Assembly: GCF_030463565.1 (NCBI RefSeq)
Contig: NC_134645.1
Coordinates: 1,867,501-1,931,500 of the forward strand
Source of the DNA: Pelecanus crispus
Lineage: Eukaryota; Chordata; Aves; Pelecaniformes; Pelecanidae
Length of the DNA: 64,000 nucleotides
Direction: 5' to 3'
Below, in pieces: positions 11,346 through 23,393 of this stretch (positions are counted from its first letter, which is position 1; every line of letters begins with the position of its first letter). A model generated the notes under the pieces. It searched no databases. It was given only the letters and a program-made list of their open reading frames with translations, and was not told where the DNA came from. The translations under genes and the position numbers were made by a program.

Positions 11346-14300
11346 CTTGGGGATTGTGAAGCTCACTCAGAACTAAGGTGCAGGTTAGGAGTCGAGCATA
11401 GTACCTTCATATGCAGGAACTCGAGCAAACCATTGTCTATTTGTACTTAATGGATATAGGGGTATGTCAGTCTGTACATGTAAGACTTGCTGGTGATCCT
11501 TGCATCGTCTCTGTTTAAATAGCAGCAGTGCATGGGTGCACTTCCAGCTTCTGTTTATGTGACCAGTCTTTGTCCTGTGGAATAAATAATAGTTCATTTT
11601 TATGGTGTTAATACTCCTGAGATTCTTATGAGCAGAGTGTTACAGCTCTACGCACAATTATTTGTAGAAATTATCATGTAAGAAATAACATCTGATCTAG
11701 CCATACAAATTTACTCTTTGGATGGTAGGAAATGTTGCACTCCTGAGCTGCCCTTTTCTTCAGAGGAAGCCCTATAATTTTTTGGAAAGAAAAGGGGGAA
11801 AAAAGAAAAAAGACAGAAGTAGGCAGTCACAACTTCTGAAATTTTTGGTACCTTTTGTCAAGGTACCTTTAAAATGCGCACATGTCCTAAATGAACTAAC
11901 TTAACTGTTCTGAAAATACTGAGATGACAGTTCTGCTTATGAGAAATGCTTACAGGCTTTCACCAGGCAAAAAGGGCAGATCCTAATGAATAAGGCCTGC
12001 AGTGCTTATGTTGCTTCTTATGCTATCTAATACTGAAGTAAATCAGCAAAGTGTTTTATGTACACACACGGGGTGGTTTGCAGTGACTGCTTTTAACCTT
12101 TCAGACAGTTTGAGATACAAGTGAACACTAGGAGCTATTTTAGTGTCTGATGCAAAGGCTAGTTAATCACTTTAGTGTTGAATCTTCAAATATAGCATTG
12201 GGTTAAAGGGAATGGGAAGAATTCTGCTGCACACCTAATAACCCCCTCTTATGCCAGTGGTGCAAATTTCACCTTCTGTTTCTAGGCGATGTACTTTCCC
12301 TTCCCCCCCCAGCCCCAACCGGTTTCCTCTGCGTCATGCACATACCATCCTCTTTACCCTGTTAAAAGAAATCAGTGAGAATGGGAAAGCATAAAGCCCA
12401 GTAGCAAATCAGCTTTCTATCTGGCAGCTCTGCTGACCAGCAGCTGTTTACCTCCGGGTAGCACTCTTCCCTCACTGGTTGCTTTTCTAACTTTTTAGAC
12501 AGTATTCATGAAGCGTAGGGAATGAAATCACATGGGAAAGCTGAGATATTTTTTTAATGTCCTCTTTCCTTCTTTCTAAAAGCTATGGCCAGGACTTATT
12601 TGCATTTTTTTAAAAACCATCTGTGGGGAAATGGAGATACTAAAAGCTGTAGTGGAGATGACATAGCTGTGATAATTAACAAGATTTGATATGCTTAATA
12701 CAGACTTGCCTTGGAGCAAATCACCATAGAAATCCAATCTGTGTTCGGTCCTAGGGGAAGGGCCTGGATATGTTATTTTGCTTTGTAGCAAGCCAGGAGG
12801 GTAAGGTTTTCAAGTGGTCTAAAGGAGATGGTGTGCAGAACCAGGGCCATCCTGCTAAAAATGCTGTGGAATTACTGCTTCTGAAGAACCTTAGCAGTAA
12901 CATATTATCGTGTTGCCATCACTGCAAAGTGGAAGAGAAAAAATGGATTTTTCTCTCTGCTGCTACTGCAATATAGGAGGCATTAACTTCTGGAAACTAG
13001 GAAGCAGACTTAACCTTAGATGCTCCTTTTCACTGAAATAAAAGACAAGATGTCAGCTGTACATTATTTAGCATCAAAAAGCTGATGCATCTAAATAAAG
13101 AAAAGCAAGGGAAAATACCCTCTGAAATTTAAAATTATGCTTTAGTTCAGACAGTAAACAAAATAACCACAAATTAAAGACTTGCAGCTGTGAGAAAAAT
13201 ACTTGAGAGAACAACCTCTTTAAAAGTAACCTGAAGCAACCACTAAACTAATGCAATTGAAACACGTATTTAGAAAGAGAAAGAAATCTCCCTGCTAACT
13301 ATTAGAAAAACATGTAAAGGGGTCTTTTGAAGCAAACCTCTTTACTGATGCTGTCACCCCTAGTACCAGTGTGTCTTTTGTCTTGATTAGTACTTGTAAT
13401 GCTTGTTGCTCAATGGTCATGGCCTATTTGGTTATGCTTCTCTGTATCACAATTGTTATAGATAATGCTTGTCTCAATGAGAGAAATCCTTCCAATTTAC
13501 TGCTTCACACTTCTCCACTAATTTATTTTTCCTCAAACATATCTTTTTTGTATTTTGAACATCTGAGCTGTGATCCATCTGTCTGACAGAGATGTTTATT
13601 CTTAGTCCAAGATGGAATTTCAGACTTCTGTTTTAGTTAACCATTTTCCTTCACCCAAGACATATATTTGCATGTATGATGTTGACAACCTAAAATGTCA
13701 AGTGGAACAACTTAAAAAATTACAGCACCTTAAACAGTTCTAAGAGTCTTCTGAAGTATGTTGCTGGACTGCATCTCGACAGTAGCTGCACTATAAAGTG
13801 TAAGAACTGTATATGGGCACTTCTACACTGAGCTGCTCCCATTTTTTTTTTTTCCAGTCTTTTGTTGTTTCAGATTAGAGTTGTTATATCCTAACAGCTA
13901 ATTCCAAGACACTCCCTTCTTGACAGTCTCTTTTAGTTCCCCTGAGTCTGAGGTCAGCTAGAGTTTTATAGTCTAACTCCCAGAAACCTTTGTAGCTCTC
14001 CTCTGTCCCTCTGGGATTTGCCTTTCCATTTTATTTCAGGCTTTCACCACTGATACAGCTCCCTGTATAACACTAATCCAGGAACAGCCTTCTGTTTCCC
14101 CTCCTCCTCATTCCTCTCTAGCAATTCCATTTTAGCTGGTAGTGATCACTAATGGCTTAGGCTCCTGTGGTGCTGTAGTTAGCCTCTCTTGGAAGTCCTG
14201 CCTCAACAGCCACACTCCACTGGATACTTGGGGGTGATACTACGTGACAGCGTAACACCACTGGGGATTGCATTACCCAGGCATGCAGAAAAGAGAAAGT

Positions 14301-15414
14301 GCCTGTCTAGCCTAATAAAATAAACGCATGAGTAGAAAAATACAAGCCAGAGGTAGAGCTAGGGTTTAGCACTCATCAATCCTAATATACTCTTCTGCTT
14401 CAAAAATCCTTCCCTACATAGGTATACTTAATATAGTCCCTGTCTTGTCATTGTTCTTCTTAAAGAAAATGCTAGGGCGAAGGAGTGTTACTTGGGTCAG
14501 TATATCTGATCCCTGTCACTCAGGGCACAGTGTGTGCTACATTTCTTGCAGGAGGAAGCTTTGGAGAATACCCTCCAAATAAGGGCAAACTGTAATGGCA
14601 AACTGCAAGTGTTTTAAATAACGAGTTCATAAGGACAATGCTGATGGGGGCATCTCCATGGCAAAACATATGCCACAACTCTAACTATGGGAAGATAAAA
14701 GGTAGCTCTGGACTGGCGTACTCTTCGAGGAGTGACTCAAACAAGCGTATTTTGCAATGCTGCAGATGAAGCAGGCAGACTTTACAGCCAGTTAGAAGTA
14801 GTGAAGCTGTCACTTATTGGTTAGAACTAGTTTACTTGAATCTGAAAGCTTTTCCATAAAGCTTGTGACTTTTTTTTTTCTAGAGGCATCTAGTGGGCTT
14901 TCATCTGTTCAAATTGCTCTTCTCTTTCATTAGGAAGAAAATTTTCATACTAAAAAAAGTCGTCATATATGCACAGGCTTAGGGAAATTGTATCTCAGAG
15001 CTGACCGATCAGTTAAAGGTCAGTCAAGTAAACTTAATCCAAGAAAACAAAATTACATGAACTGATCTTATTTCTTCTTCAACCCACGTTACAGTAAATA
15101 GTGTTATTAGGGTCCTGAAACTTAGCTGTCCCTCCCTAACCACCTCTAGCGCCTTCCCTGAAGCCGTCCCTACTAAATGCCTCTCTGAATGCATCCTACA
15201 ATCCCTTCCGAGGCAATTGGCTTACAGCAAACAAGTGGAAGCTCAATGTGCAACCTCATTGCTCTTCTGCCTTCTCTTCAGGAAACCAGAATGACTAAAT
15301 CCTTCCACAAGATACCAAGCTTAGAAAGTTATTTTATTTTTAACTCTTTTGGTATAGGTACAGTGCACAATTTTCTCCATGCCATGCCTTCGTATGCAGT
15401 GCTGATTTCTGCAG
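11346..15414. other. Non-coding stretch, nothing identifiable
   Basis: No supported exon. It contains a C8 run near 12304, a T12 run at 13842-13853 followed by a CCAG acceptor-like site without an open exon, and short chance open frames such as 13371-13586. A pyrimidine-rich region spans roughly 13840-14130. The stretch ends in an acceptor-like CTGATTTCTGCAG before 15415. Confidence 0.55.
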
Positions 15415-15507
15415 TGTACCCACTTACATTTACACAAACATTACACTTGTGATTCTGCATGGGGGAGCAATTCTGTCTTCGAGAGAACTTAAATCACCTG
15501 TGATCAG
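15415..15507 (+). CDS. Weak candidate exon, 30 codons
   Basis: A 93-base segment lies between an acceptor-like site (GCTGATTTCTGCAG) and a near-consensus donor (ATCAG before GTAAGT). Only one frame is open throughout, encoding a moderately hydrophobic peptide that begins VPTYIYTNITLVILHGG. An open frame of this length is common by chance, so support rests on the splice pair. Its end phase does not fit the start of the 33209 exon. I recognise no family and would not be surprised if it is spurious. Confidence 0.18.
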
Positions 15508-18500
15508 GTAAGTGACTCCAGTGACACATTAAGGGCCCTTTTCTTCAGATGCTGGCTGTGAATTTAAAACCCCAAACCCTCATGTATCCCTTAGGGTATG
15601 CTTGTATTTTCTTTAAAATGTGTTTGGGGGAAGAAATGGACAGGAAAATTTGAACTTGTGGCCTTGTCTATACTGAGAAAATTTACCAGGGAAATCCTTT
15701 TTCTGTAGGTGAGCTGTTAATGAAATTGATGATTCCCTTTTTTTTTTGTGAACTTAAACTTATTGCCCCCTCCTTTTCAGATAAAGTTGTTTCTCAGGAC
15801 TAAATGGAGGTTCTGGAGGAAGTACTGACTACAGTTGTCCAGTCACAAGAGGAGTAGCCTCCAAAAGATAATGCAAACTAGGGGGGGGGTGTCATGGTTC
15901 ATGCCACAGTTAAATGTCTGATAAGGAATTGGAAGTTGGATCTGTCTGCAGAAACACTGCACTGGAGGTCATTTTCTTCCTTTTTAACTCATTTCTGCTT
16001 GGAGCTGAAACAGTAGCAAGATGTCTTTTGATGTAAACTAGAATTATAGAAGAAATACTCTGTATCGGTTGCTTTTCCAAGGCTGTGAGCAGCCACGTAC
16101 TACTTCAGAAGCATCGAATTAACTAGATGGTGATGCTGAGCAGAGTGCAGGAAGGTAACCTCACTGACTTAGTGCAGCTAACCAGTATGGGAAACTGAAA
16201 ACGGTGAGGTCAAACAACTCAGCATATGTTAGATCAAGAAACGTGTATTGTCCTAGATTCCATCCCTAACTGCTGAAGGGGGAGAAACATATGCTATTGA
16301 GGCCATTTACCTCGATCAATATATGTTCCTTCACTCTCTGCAATTGCGGCATTCTGCATGGACAGTCCCCATTCAGCAAACGTTTCCTCACAGAGGAAGA
16401 GGAAGCCTCTGCTTAGTGCTGCGTATTGAGCTGATCTCCAGTTCTGTACTAATTGCTGGTGTGTTTCAGGCTAGGGTAAGAAATGGGGATGTGAACTAAC
16501 TGCATATAGGAGTGAGAGGGAAGGTGAGGAGAAGGCACCCTGGGGAGCAGGCTGGGCTGAAGCCTTTGCCGGCAGAGCCAGGGCAGATGCCGCAGCCATG
16601 CTCTCCTGTTCTCCCGGCGGCTCGGTCCCATTTGTGTCTTGCTGCCTCAGGCTTCCCGGATGAGGTCTCCTAGCAACTGTGCATGAGCAGCCAGGCTGGG
16701 GGGGCACAGACAGAGCACTCGCTGTCTTCAGAGTGCTCATCCCCTGTCGCCGCCTGCTCACAAACCCTCTCTGGGTCTTTCCAGGTGCTGTGTGCCATGC
16801 CCTGGAGATCTGTGTGTTTCACAAGAGGAGGGCACCTCCCCACCTGCTCTAAGTGCTCTTGCCAGTGCTGGGTCCCAGCTTTAAGCCCTCAGGAGCAAAG
16901 TGGACCGGTGAGATTTCCCACCCACCAGACCTGGGTCCAAAGTGAAGCCATGTAATGCCATTATGGGGTGGGGTTCTGCCAGAGCGTGAGCATTTCCCAG
17001 TTCAGGGCTCCCGGCATTACTGGAGAGGTCCTTAGTTCTTAGAGGGGGTGACTTGCAACGCAAAGAGCAAATCAGGTACCTGAGGGCTGGCAGAGTCAGG
17101 AGCTTGGGATGGAAGACGTATAGGGATGCGCAGGAGTAGGCTTCAGTCTTCAGAGCACACTTTGTGTGTGTGCGCAAAGCAGTTCTGCAAAGTTCTCCCC
17201 AAGTGATTATTTAGCTCTCTTGAGAAACAAGGGAGGTTGTCCAGGCTATTGGCACTGTAACGCTTCTGGAGCTTGAGCTTGGCTGGCTGTGTGTGGTATC
17301 ACGCGCTGGGCCACAGAATCACACCACAACTTCACCTGGGTGTTCTGCTCCTTGGGCTGTGGGTATTGCAACAGGTCTCTGAGAAGCTGTAACTGTCTTG
17401 GAGAAGTGTCAGGATATGGGAAAGTGTCACTTAGAGTAGCTTTTCTTATGTGAACCGTGGAAGAATTTGTAAATTCCAGGCATGGAACCGGGCACTGGTA
17501 GGCTAGGCAGTTTGTAAACAAAAACCGTGAACCGAAAAAGAAGCAGGAGAGAAGAGAAAACATTTGTTCCATAAACCTTATTGCTCAGCTAGGAGCTGAG
17601 GTTGAAATTCAAGCACATTGTTTTGGGGCCTGTAACTGGGATGTCTTTTTTCCTATAGAGGAGGTCCCTTTGAGAAAGATACCTATCAAACTAGCTATTT
17701 TGTACCTTTTTTCCCTCCCTCTTTTTTTCCTCTTTTTTTTAAGTTTAGCCACTCACACACTGGATAAACAGAGTCTCAAAGAGCTTTCAAAATCCAAAAG
17801 ATGGGGACGTTATACAAATCAATCTTACGAAGCAAGGTATTTCCTGGGAAAGCCTTCTAAAGGAATTTCTTTTTCATTAGCGAGTCCCTCATTACAGGAT
17901 TAAAAGCTAAGCTCCTTCCTCCCTCATTTCTTCCACAAATTAGGTTTTCATAAGACCTTTTATGTGTTTTTCTAAGTACTACAGGTCTCACCTCTTCTGG
18001 CAGAAATATAAATGTTAATAACACTGATTACTTCACACTGATCAACTACATTTGGGAACTTGGCTAGGCAAATCTTTGTTTGGAAAATATAGGAATTCCT
18101 TCTTTTTAAGTTTTTTTTACTATGATATACTAAGTGTAGTTGAAAATATTCGGGACCATATAGTAGAAGAATTTCACTGATTTCAGGTCAGTCTAGATCT
18201 TGCAGAATAACCCTGTTTCGGCCATCTGAGGTCTTGCCTACCCCTTCTAATACTGGTATTTTGAGAGGGGATATAACTTTGTAATGGAAACTTGGGCCTG
18301 TTAAATCCCCAAATCTGGCAAGTAGTGTCCATAGGTGAACCCCAGATCCTCTGGAGATGCTCTTGTGTCAGGACTTCCCAGTATGGGGCCAGTGAAGGAT
18401 CCTGAGGAGGGAGAGTGTAACAGATTGCCCTGACTCCAAGGGCTTAAAGTTGGCACCAAGGCATTCATCTCTCTTACCTTCTTTTGTGTTCATGTACAAC

Positions 18501-20183
18501 TGTAGAATGAGATTGCTTCGTAATAAAACTCTTTAGCAGACAGGCAGGGAGATGAGTATCAGGTCGAAAAGCAAAAACATCTGCTGGAAGATTAATGAGA
18601 AGATTATTGGCCAGGCTTTTTCCACTTCATTATCTTTGCCTTCCACAGAAGTCATCACTGCAATCGCAGTGATTTACTATGGAGCAGAGGGAGTCAGCAA
18701 AGTAGGACTGAATTGTCTAGCCTGTGAGCTGGACCTCGGGGTCCTATCACACATCTAGTAACTGCACGCAGGGAAAAGCTGCTATTTGGTGAAAGTGCGT
18801 GGCCACCATTTTGGTAATGTTTTTTTTTTCTTGCCGCAGACCTCTGTGGAGGCTTCTGTGCGTGTCCAGAATTTATGGGGGGAAAGGCAGAACAACAGAC
18901 AACAAGTAACTGTAAACCCAAAGGAAGGTCAGCCTATTCCAGGCCTTTTTCTTTCCCTGTGAAGGTAATACAGGTAATGTCTATATTGCATCCAGGTTGT
19001 TATGTAATAATAATAATTAATCTAATACAATTCCAAACATCCTGCTTTGCCTCATCCAGTCTCCAGTTAAAATGTAAATGAACAAAAAAAAATGAAGAGT
19101 TAAAAATACTCCCAGGAATAAGATTACAAGAATGTGAATACTCATTTTTATCAGATCAGATAGATATGTGCAAGATGTATAGAAGTTGGAATACGTCAGG
19201 TTTAGCAGCCTGACAAATGTGGATGATGTAGAAATTGTTGATGAATGCTGAGCATTTAGGATCCAAGGGCTTACCCTCAGCAGTGACAAAACATGCACAA
19301 GGAAAAAAGGTTTGTGCCTCAAATGGGAGTGTAGAATTCCTGATATGAAAATGTCTGAATTCCAGTAAAAAGATCATTTGTCTTGTAGTCCATATTTAAA
19401 AAAATGCCTGTCTGTCTAATGCTCATCCAAGTTTCTCACTTAATGAGATAATTTCACCCGGTGACGAGATAATTTCATTATTACTTCATTTAGGACTCTA
19501 GAACAAATGGAAAAAAGAATAACAGTTAGCCTAGACTTTCTAATAATTTTGTTAATGTATCTGATTTTCTAGACAGGAGAAACATGGTAGTGCAAATCAA
19601 CATTGATTTACAAGCAACTGATGCAGTAATTCCTGGGTAACATGAGAACATAGAAGTAAAACTAAAAAAGATGGGCCCTGGTTCAAAAATTGGAAAGTAG
19701 GTAAAGAGCTGATGAAGAGAGACAGTGAGTTGCATGGCAAGTAATGGGAAAGTCCATCAAGTTCAGTCTTACTGGACTTGCGCACACGTATGCATGTGTG
19801 TGTGTGTATGTTCAATATTAGTGTTGGGAAGAAGTGAAAATGTGCTTATTTAAGAGGCATAATTTGGAGACAGTGTCAGGATGATGAACAGAAAGAGCTG
19901 AGTGACCTGAAAGACTATAGTAATAGAAATATCCAGTCCTGTGGAGCACCATAGGAGGTTTTCCCAGAAGAGATAGAGAAGTGTTCGTACTATTGTACTG
20001 TGTGCAGTCTGACGGTTGAGAACGCACAAGTTGTTCAAGCAGTTGAACTGGAGCAGATTCGGTTGGGGTGAGTACGATAATCGTAGGATGGAAGAGCCAA
20101 ATTTGGGAGAGGAGAGAGAGAACCTGTCTTTTTTTAAACCCATTCAAAAAGAAACAAAAGTATTAGAGAATGTCATTGCTATT
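15508..20183. other. Non-coding stretch with a GC-rich patch
   Basis: It contains a G-rich tract near 15893 and a locally GC-rich segment at about 16480-17010 with several overlapping short open frames on both strands. Such overlap is a by-product of few AT-rich stop codons, not evidence of coding. No splice-bounded exon is supported. A short (TG)n run lies near 19796-19808. Confidence 0.5.
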
Positions 20184-20229
20184 TCTGCTTATGTTATCGG
20201 GGTAAGTCTGCTTATGTTATAGGGGTAAG
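20184..20229. repeat. Tandem duplication, 2 x 23 bp
   Basis: Two adjacent 23-base units, 20184-20206 and 20207-20229, each begin TCTGCTTATGTTAT and end GGGGTAAG. They differ at one position (C versus A after TTAT). The near identity indicates a fairly recent replication-slippage duplication. No function is apparent. Confidence 0.85.
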
Positions 20230-23200
20230 CACTCAGGGTCACAGCAGAAAGAATAACCAATTTTAGCTAAAGGATAATACTTGGATGAGAATGACTGGGG
20301 CTTTATTGGCCCAAGAAATCCATCACTCTGAGGTGGCTTTTGACTTTGAGCAGTGAGGCTCTGGTACAATGAGAGTAGGAGTAATGGGCAAAACCTGAAT
20401 TATTATTAAGCTAGAGTTAAGTGAATACATAAAAGGGATTATATAGCAGAGTTGCCTGCAGTAGCAGGTTTGTTTGAATTACCAGGATGTCCTATCAACA
20501 CTATGTTCCTGAAGCCCTAAAAGAATTTATATGTATTGCATATGTAAATATAAATATGTACCACTGTGGCTAACTTATAAACAAAAGTGCCTGATAAGCA
20601 GCTCTGAACTGACACACACTGCTGTAGCTACATGTCAGAAAGTCACTAAAGGAAAAGCTGTCATCTTTGCCCAGTCCAATAAAATGTGTTAATAAAAGAC
20701 ATTTATTTGTAAGTAGAACTGGTATGTAGAATAAAACTAAACTGGAAACTTTTTAGAGAGCTGATTACCCCTCTTCCATCAAAGACAATGGAAGAAATTA
20801 CTTATTTGAGAGCTAGGTGAGATTTTTAGGTGAAAGACTGGCTTTCCACTGCATATTTGCATACTGGGTGACATAGGGCCTAGTTTATATGACAATCCTT
20901 CAGGCACAGCAGTAAGGCTAACGATTACTTTGATGTTTCAGTACGAAAGTGTGCTGTTGGAAACTTCAGAGTGTGAATTTTTTATTGGCTCTTTTACAGA
21001 ATATTCTGAGGCAAGAAATTTATGCGTTGGTCTGAAGCTGACTTCTTGTCTATGACTTCAAGTTACAGCATACATAAGACTTTCCTTTCTTATCGGAAAA
21101 TAGCATTTGGTCTTGATAGAGAGCACTTCTTTTTTAAACATTAACTGTATATTTCAGTATCAGTTCTGTTCTCTTTATCACTGTAATAAACGTACAGTTC
21201 ACTGTTTCCTTGAAATGACTGAACTAGCTGGGTGAATGTTTGTAATAGAGAACTAGTTCCTTTTGTAACTTAAGTACTTAATTGCCTCTAATTGCTTTCT
21301 ATTGGAAAAGAGGGTCAGATCAAAATGATAGACTACAGAGGAAAGGATGGGAAAGGCAATGGTAACTGCATATTATTAATGTGTCAGTAGTATGATCAGA
21401 GATGTCATTATGGGGCAGTACAAAGAAAAAGGAGTAGGAGACTAAGGAGACAGTATCTGGGAAGAGTCAGAGAGGCGATTGAGGGATTCTGGGAAAGATT
21501 ACTAAGATAAGTTGAAAGAAACCGCTGGCAAGCAGAATCAGAAAAACAGTATTTGATGAGGCAGTAGAGACCTCAGCTAATAAGCGTCCAAAGCAGCTGA
21601 TAAGAATAGTCAAAACCTTTGAAACTGGCTGTTAGCAAGTCATTATCACTTGAGAGAGCTGGCACCATGGCTAGATGAAAAAAAAAAAATCAAAAAAACC
21701 AAAAGCCACAACAAACCCCACAGAATTAAATTGGGAATAAACCACTGAACAATCTTTAAAAATCTCAAAAATAGGCAATCTAGTCCAAGAATTTGGATAA
21801 GTTTTGTGCCTTCAGGATCAAATAGTAGATGTGAATGAGTCATATTCTTAATTTAGAAGAACCAAGAAATTAACACTTTGACTGCAACTATTTGTACAAC
21901 CTGACCTTCATTTCTCTAGTATTACTCAAGATAAACTGGAACAAAATTAGTGTGAATGAGAACAGAATCTAATTTTGGCATTTGCTGAGACTTAAACCCA
22001 GATTATACCAGAATAACTGCACTGAAACCTTGTTCTGGTTTCAGAGCAGTGAATGAATAATACCATCTAGGGCCTACTGGCTTCTTAGCCAATACTTTTT
22101 TTCTGTTCGCTTGAAGTAAACATATTTAACTATTATCAATGAGTAGAGTACATGTATTGGTGTAAAAATTTCTTCCTTGTCTGCTTTTGTTTTTCAGACC
22201 AAATACTTAAATATTGAGTGCCGGAACTATGCACAAGAATTGTAAACAGAGATTTTATAGCTCTCCCAAGTAAACACCGCTCATGTTCACCAGTGGCGCA
22301 ATAATCCCCAACCGCATTATGCAAGATTAATTAGCTCCAATGTAAGGTTGCTAAACAAGCTGATGTACTTTATGGGAGCAAAAGACACCAAGACAAAACA
22401 GGTATTGAACAATTTGTGCTTCCTCTTTCAGTATTGTAGTACATAGGTATGTGGCATGAATTAACTGTAGTGAAAAAAATCTAAACATATGAATGAGACC
22501 ATCAACCTTAGAGCAACCCATAATTAAGATTTAAAACGAGTTTGGGACTTCATGTAGCCACAGAATTTATTTCCTTAGACGGCTAGTATTAGGTGTCAGA
22601 ATGGGCTTAGCAGTGGTGGCAGGGATTTGTTGTACTGGATGGTGTTCCAAGGGGACACTTTAGAAACACTAATAACAACAGCTTTGTGTTTAGCTGTGTA
22701 TGTGGTATTTCATCTTCCTTCTTCTGATTTTAAAGCATCATTGGGGGCCAGCTGAGGAGTCCCACATGTATCATTATACTCCACCGAATTGCAGAGTGCC
22801 CAAAGACCCAATCTTCAGAAACCAGTCTATGAGTTGGTTTTGCCAGCTGAGTTCAGTCAGCAGCAGCCTTCATGCGGGATAGGTGAGAACCCTCAAAGTT
22901 TTTGTCCAATATTAGATAATGTTACCTGACTGGATTGCACTGTGTACACTGTCAAATAGTTGCTATCTGCTAACAGATTTATAAGTTGTATCTTTTGGTT
23001 TTGTCTATATTCAGAAATAGCAAATAACATATATTTTTCAAACTACACTTTATGGGGAGCACCTGTCTGCAGATACGATTTTTGTCTCCTTATAACAGTA
23101 TGTTTTAAGAATTACCCTACTGATATCACTTGAGGTGTTTCCTTCTGACTGCCATCCTGAGTAAATAGCTATAAAAACTGAATGCCCCTGCTAGCAGAGT

Positions 23201-23345
23201 TCACCCATTAAATAACTCTGTGTTAGTAACAACTCTTCCTCTGGCATGCAAAAAACAAACCTTTTTGAGTTGTTTTATGAGGAAATACTTCTATTTAAAA
23301 AAATATGCATCTGAAGGCTGTAAGATTATAAGAACGTTCCTCAGC
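20230..23345. other. Non-coding stretch, nothing identifiable
   Basis: AT-rich with short chance open frames only. The frame at 22700-22882 (+) ends at a TAG abutting GTGAGA but has no convincing acceptor. Sequence near 21990-22030 (CAGATTATACCAGAATAACTGC and neighbours) has the flavour of an ancient repeat but is too diverged to call. Confidence 0.5.
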
Positions 23346-23393
23346 TATTCTTAGTGTCTAGTATTCTTAGTGTCTAGTATTCTTAGTGTCTAG
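23346..23393. repeat. Minisatellite, 3 perfect copies of a 16-bp unit
   Basis: The unit TATTCTTAGTGTCTAG is repeated three times without a mismatch at 23346-23361, 23362-23377 and 23378-23393. It is flanked by unique sequence. Perfect identity means recent expansion, so copy number is likely to vary between individuals. Confidence 0.92.
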
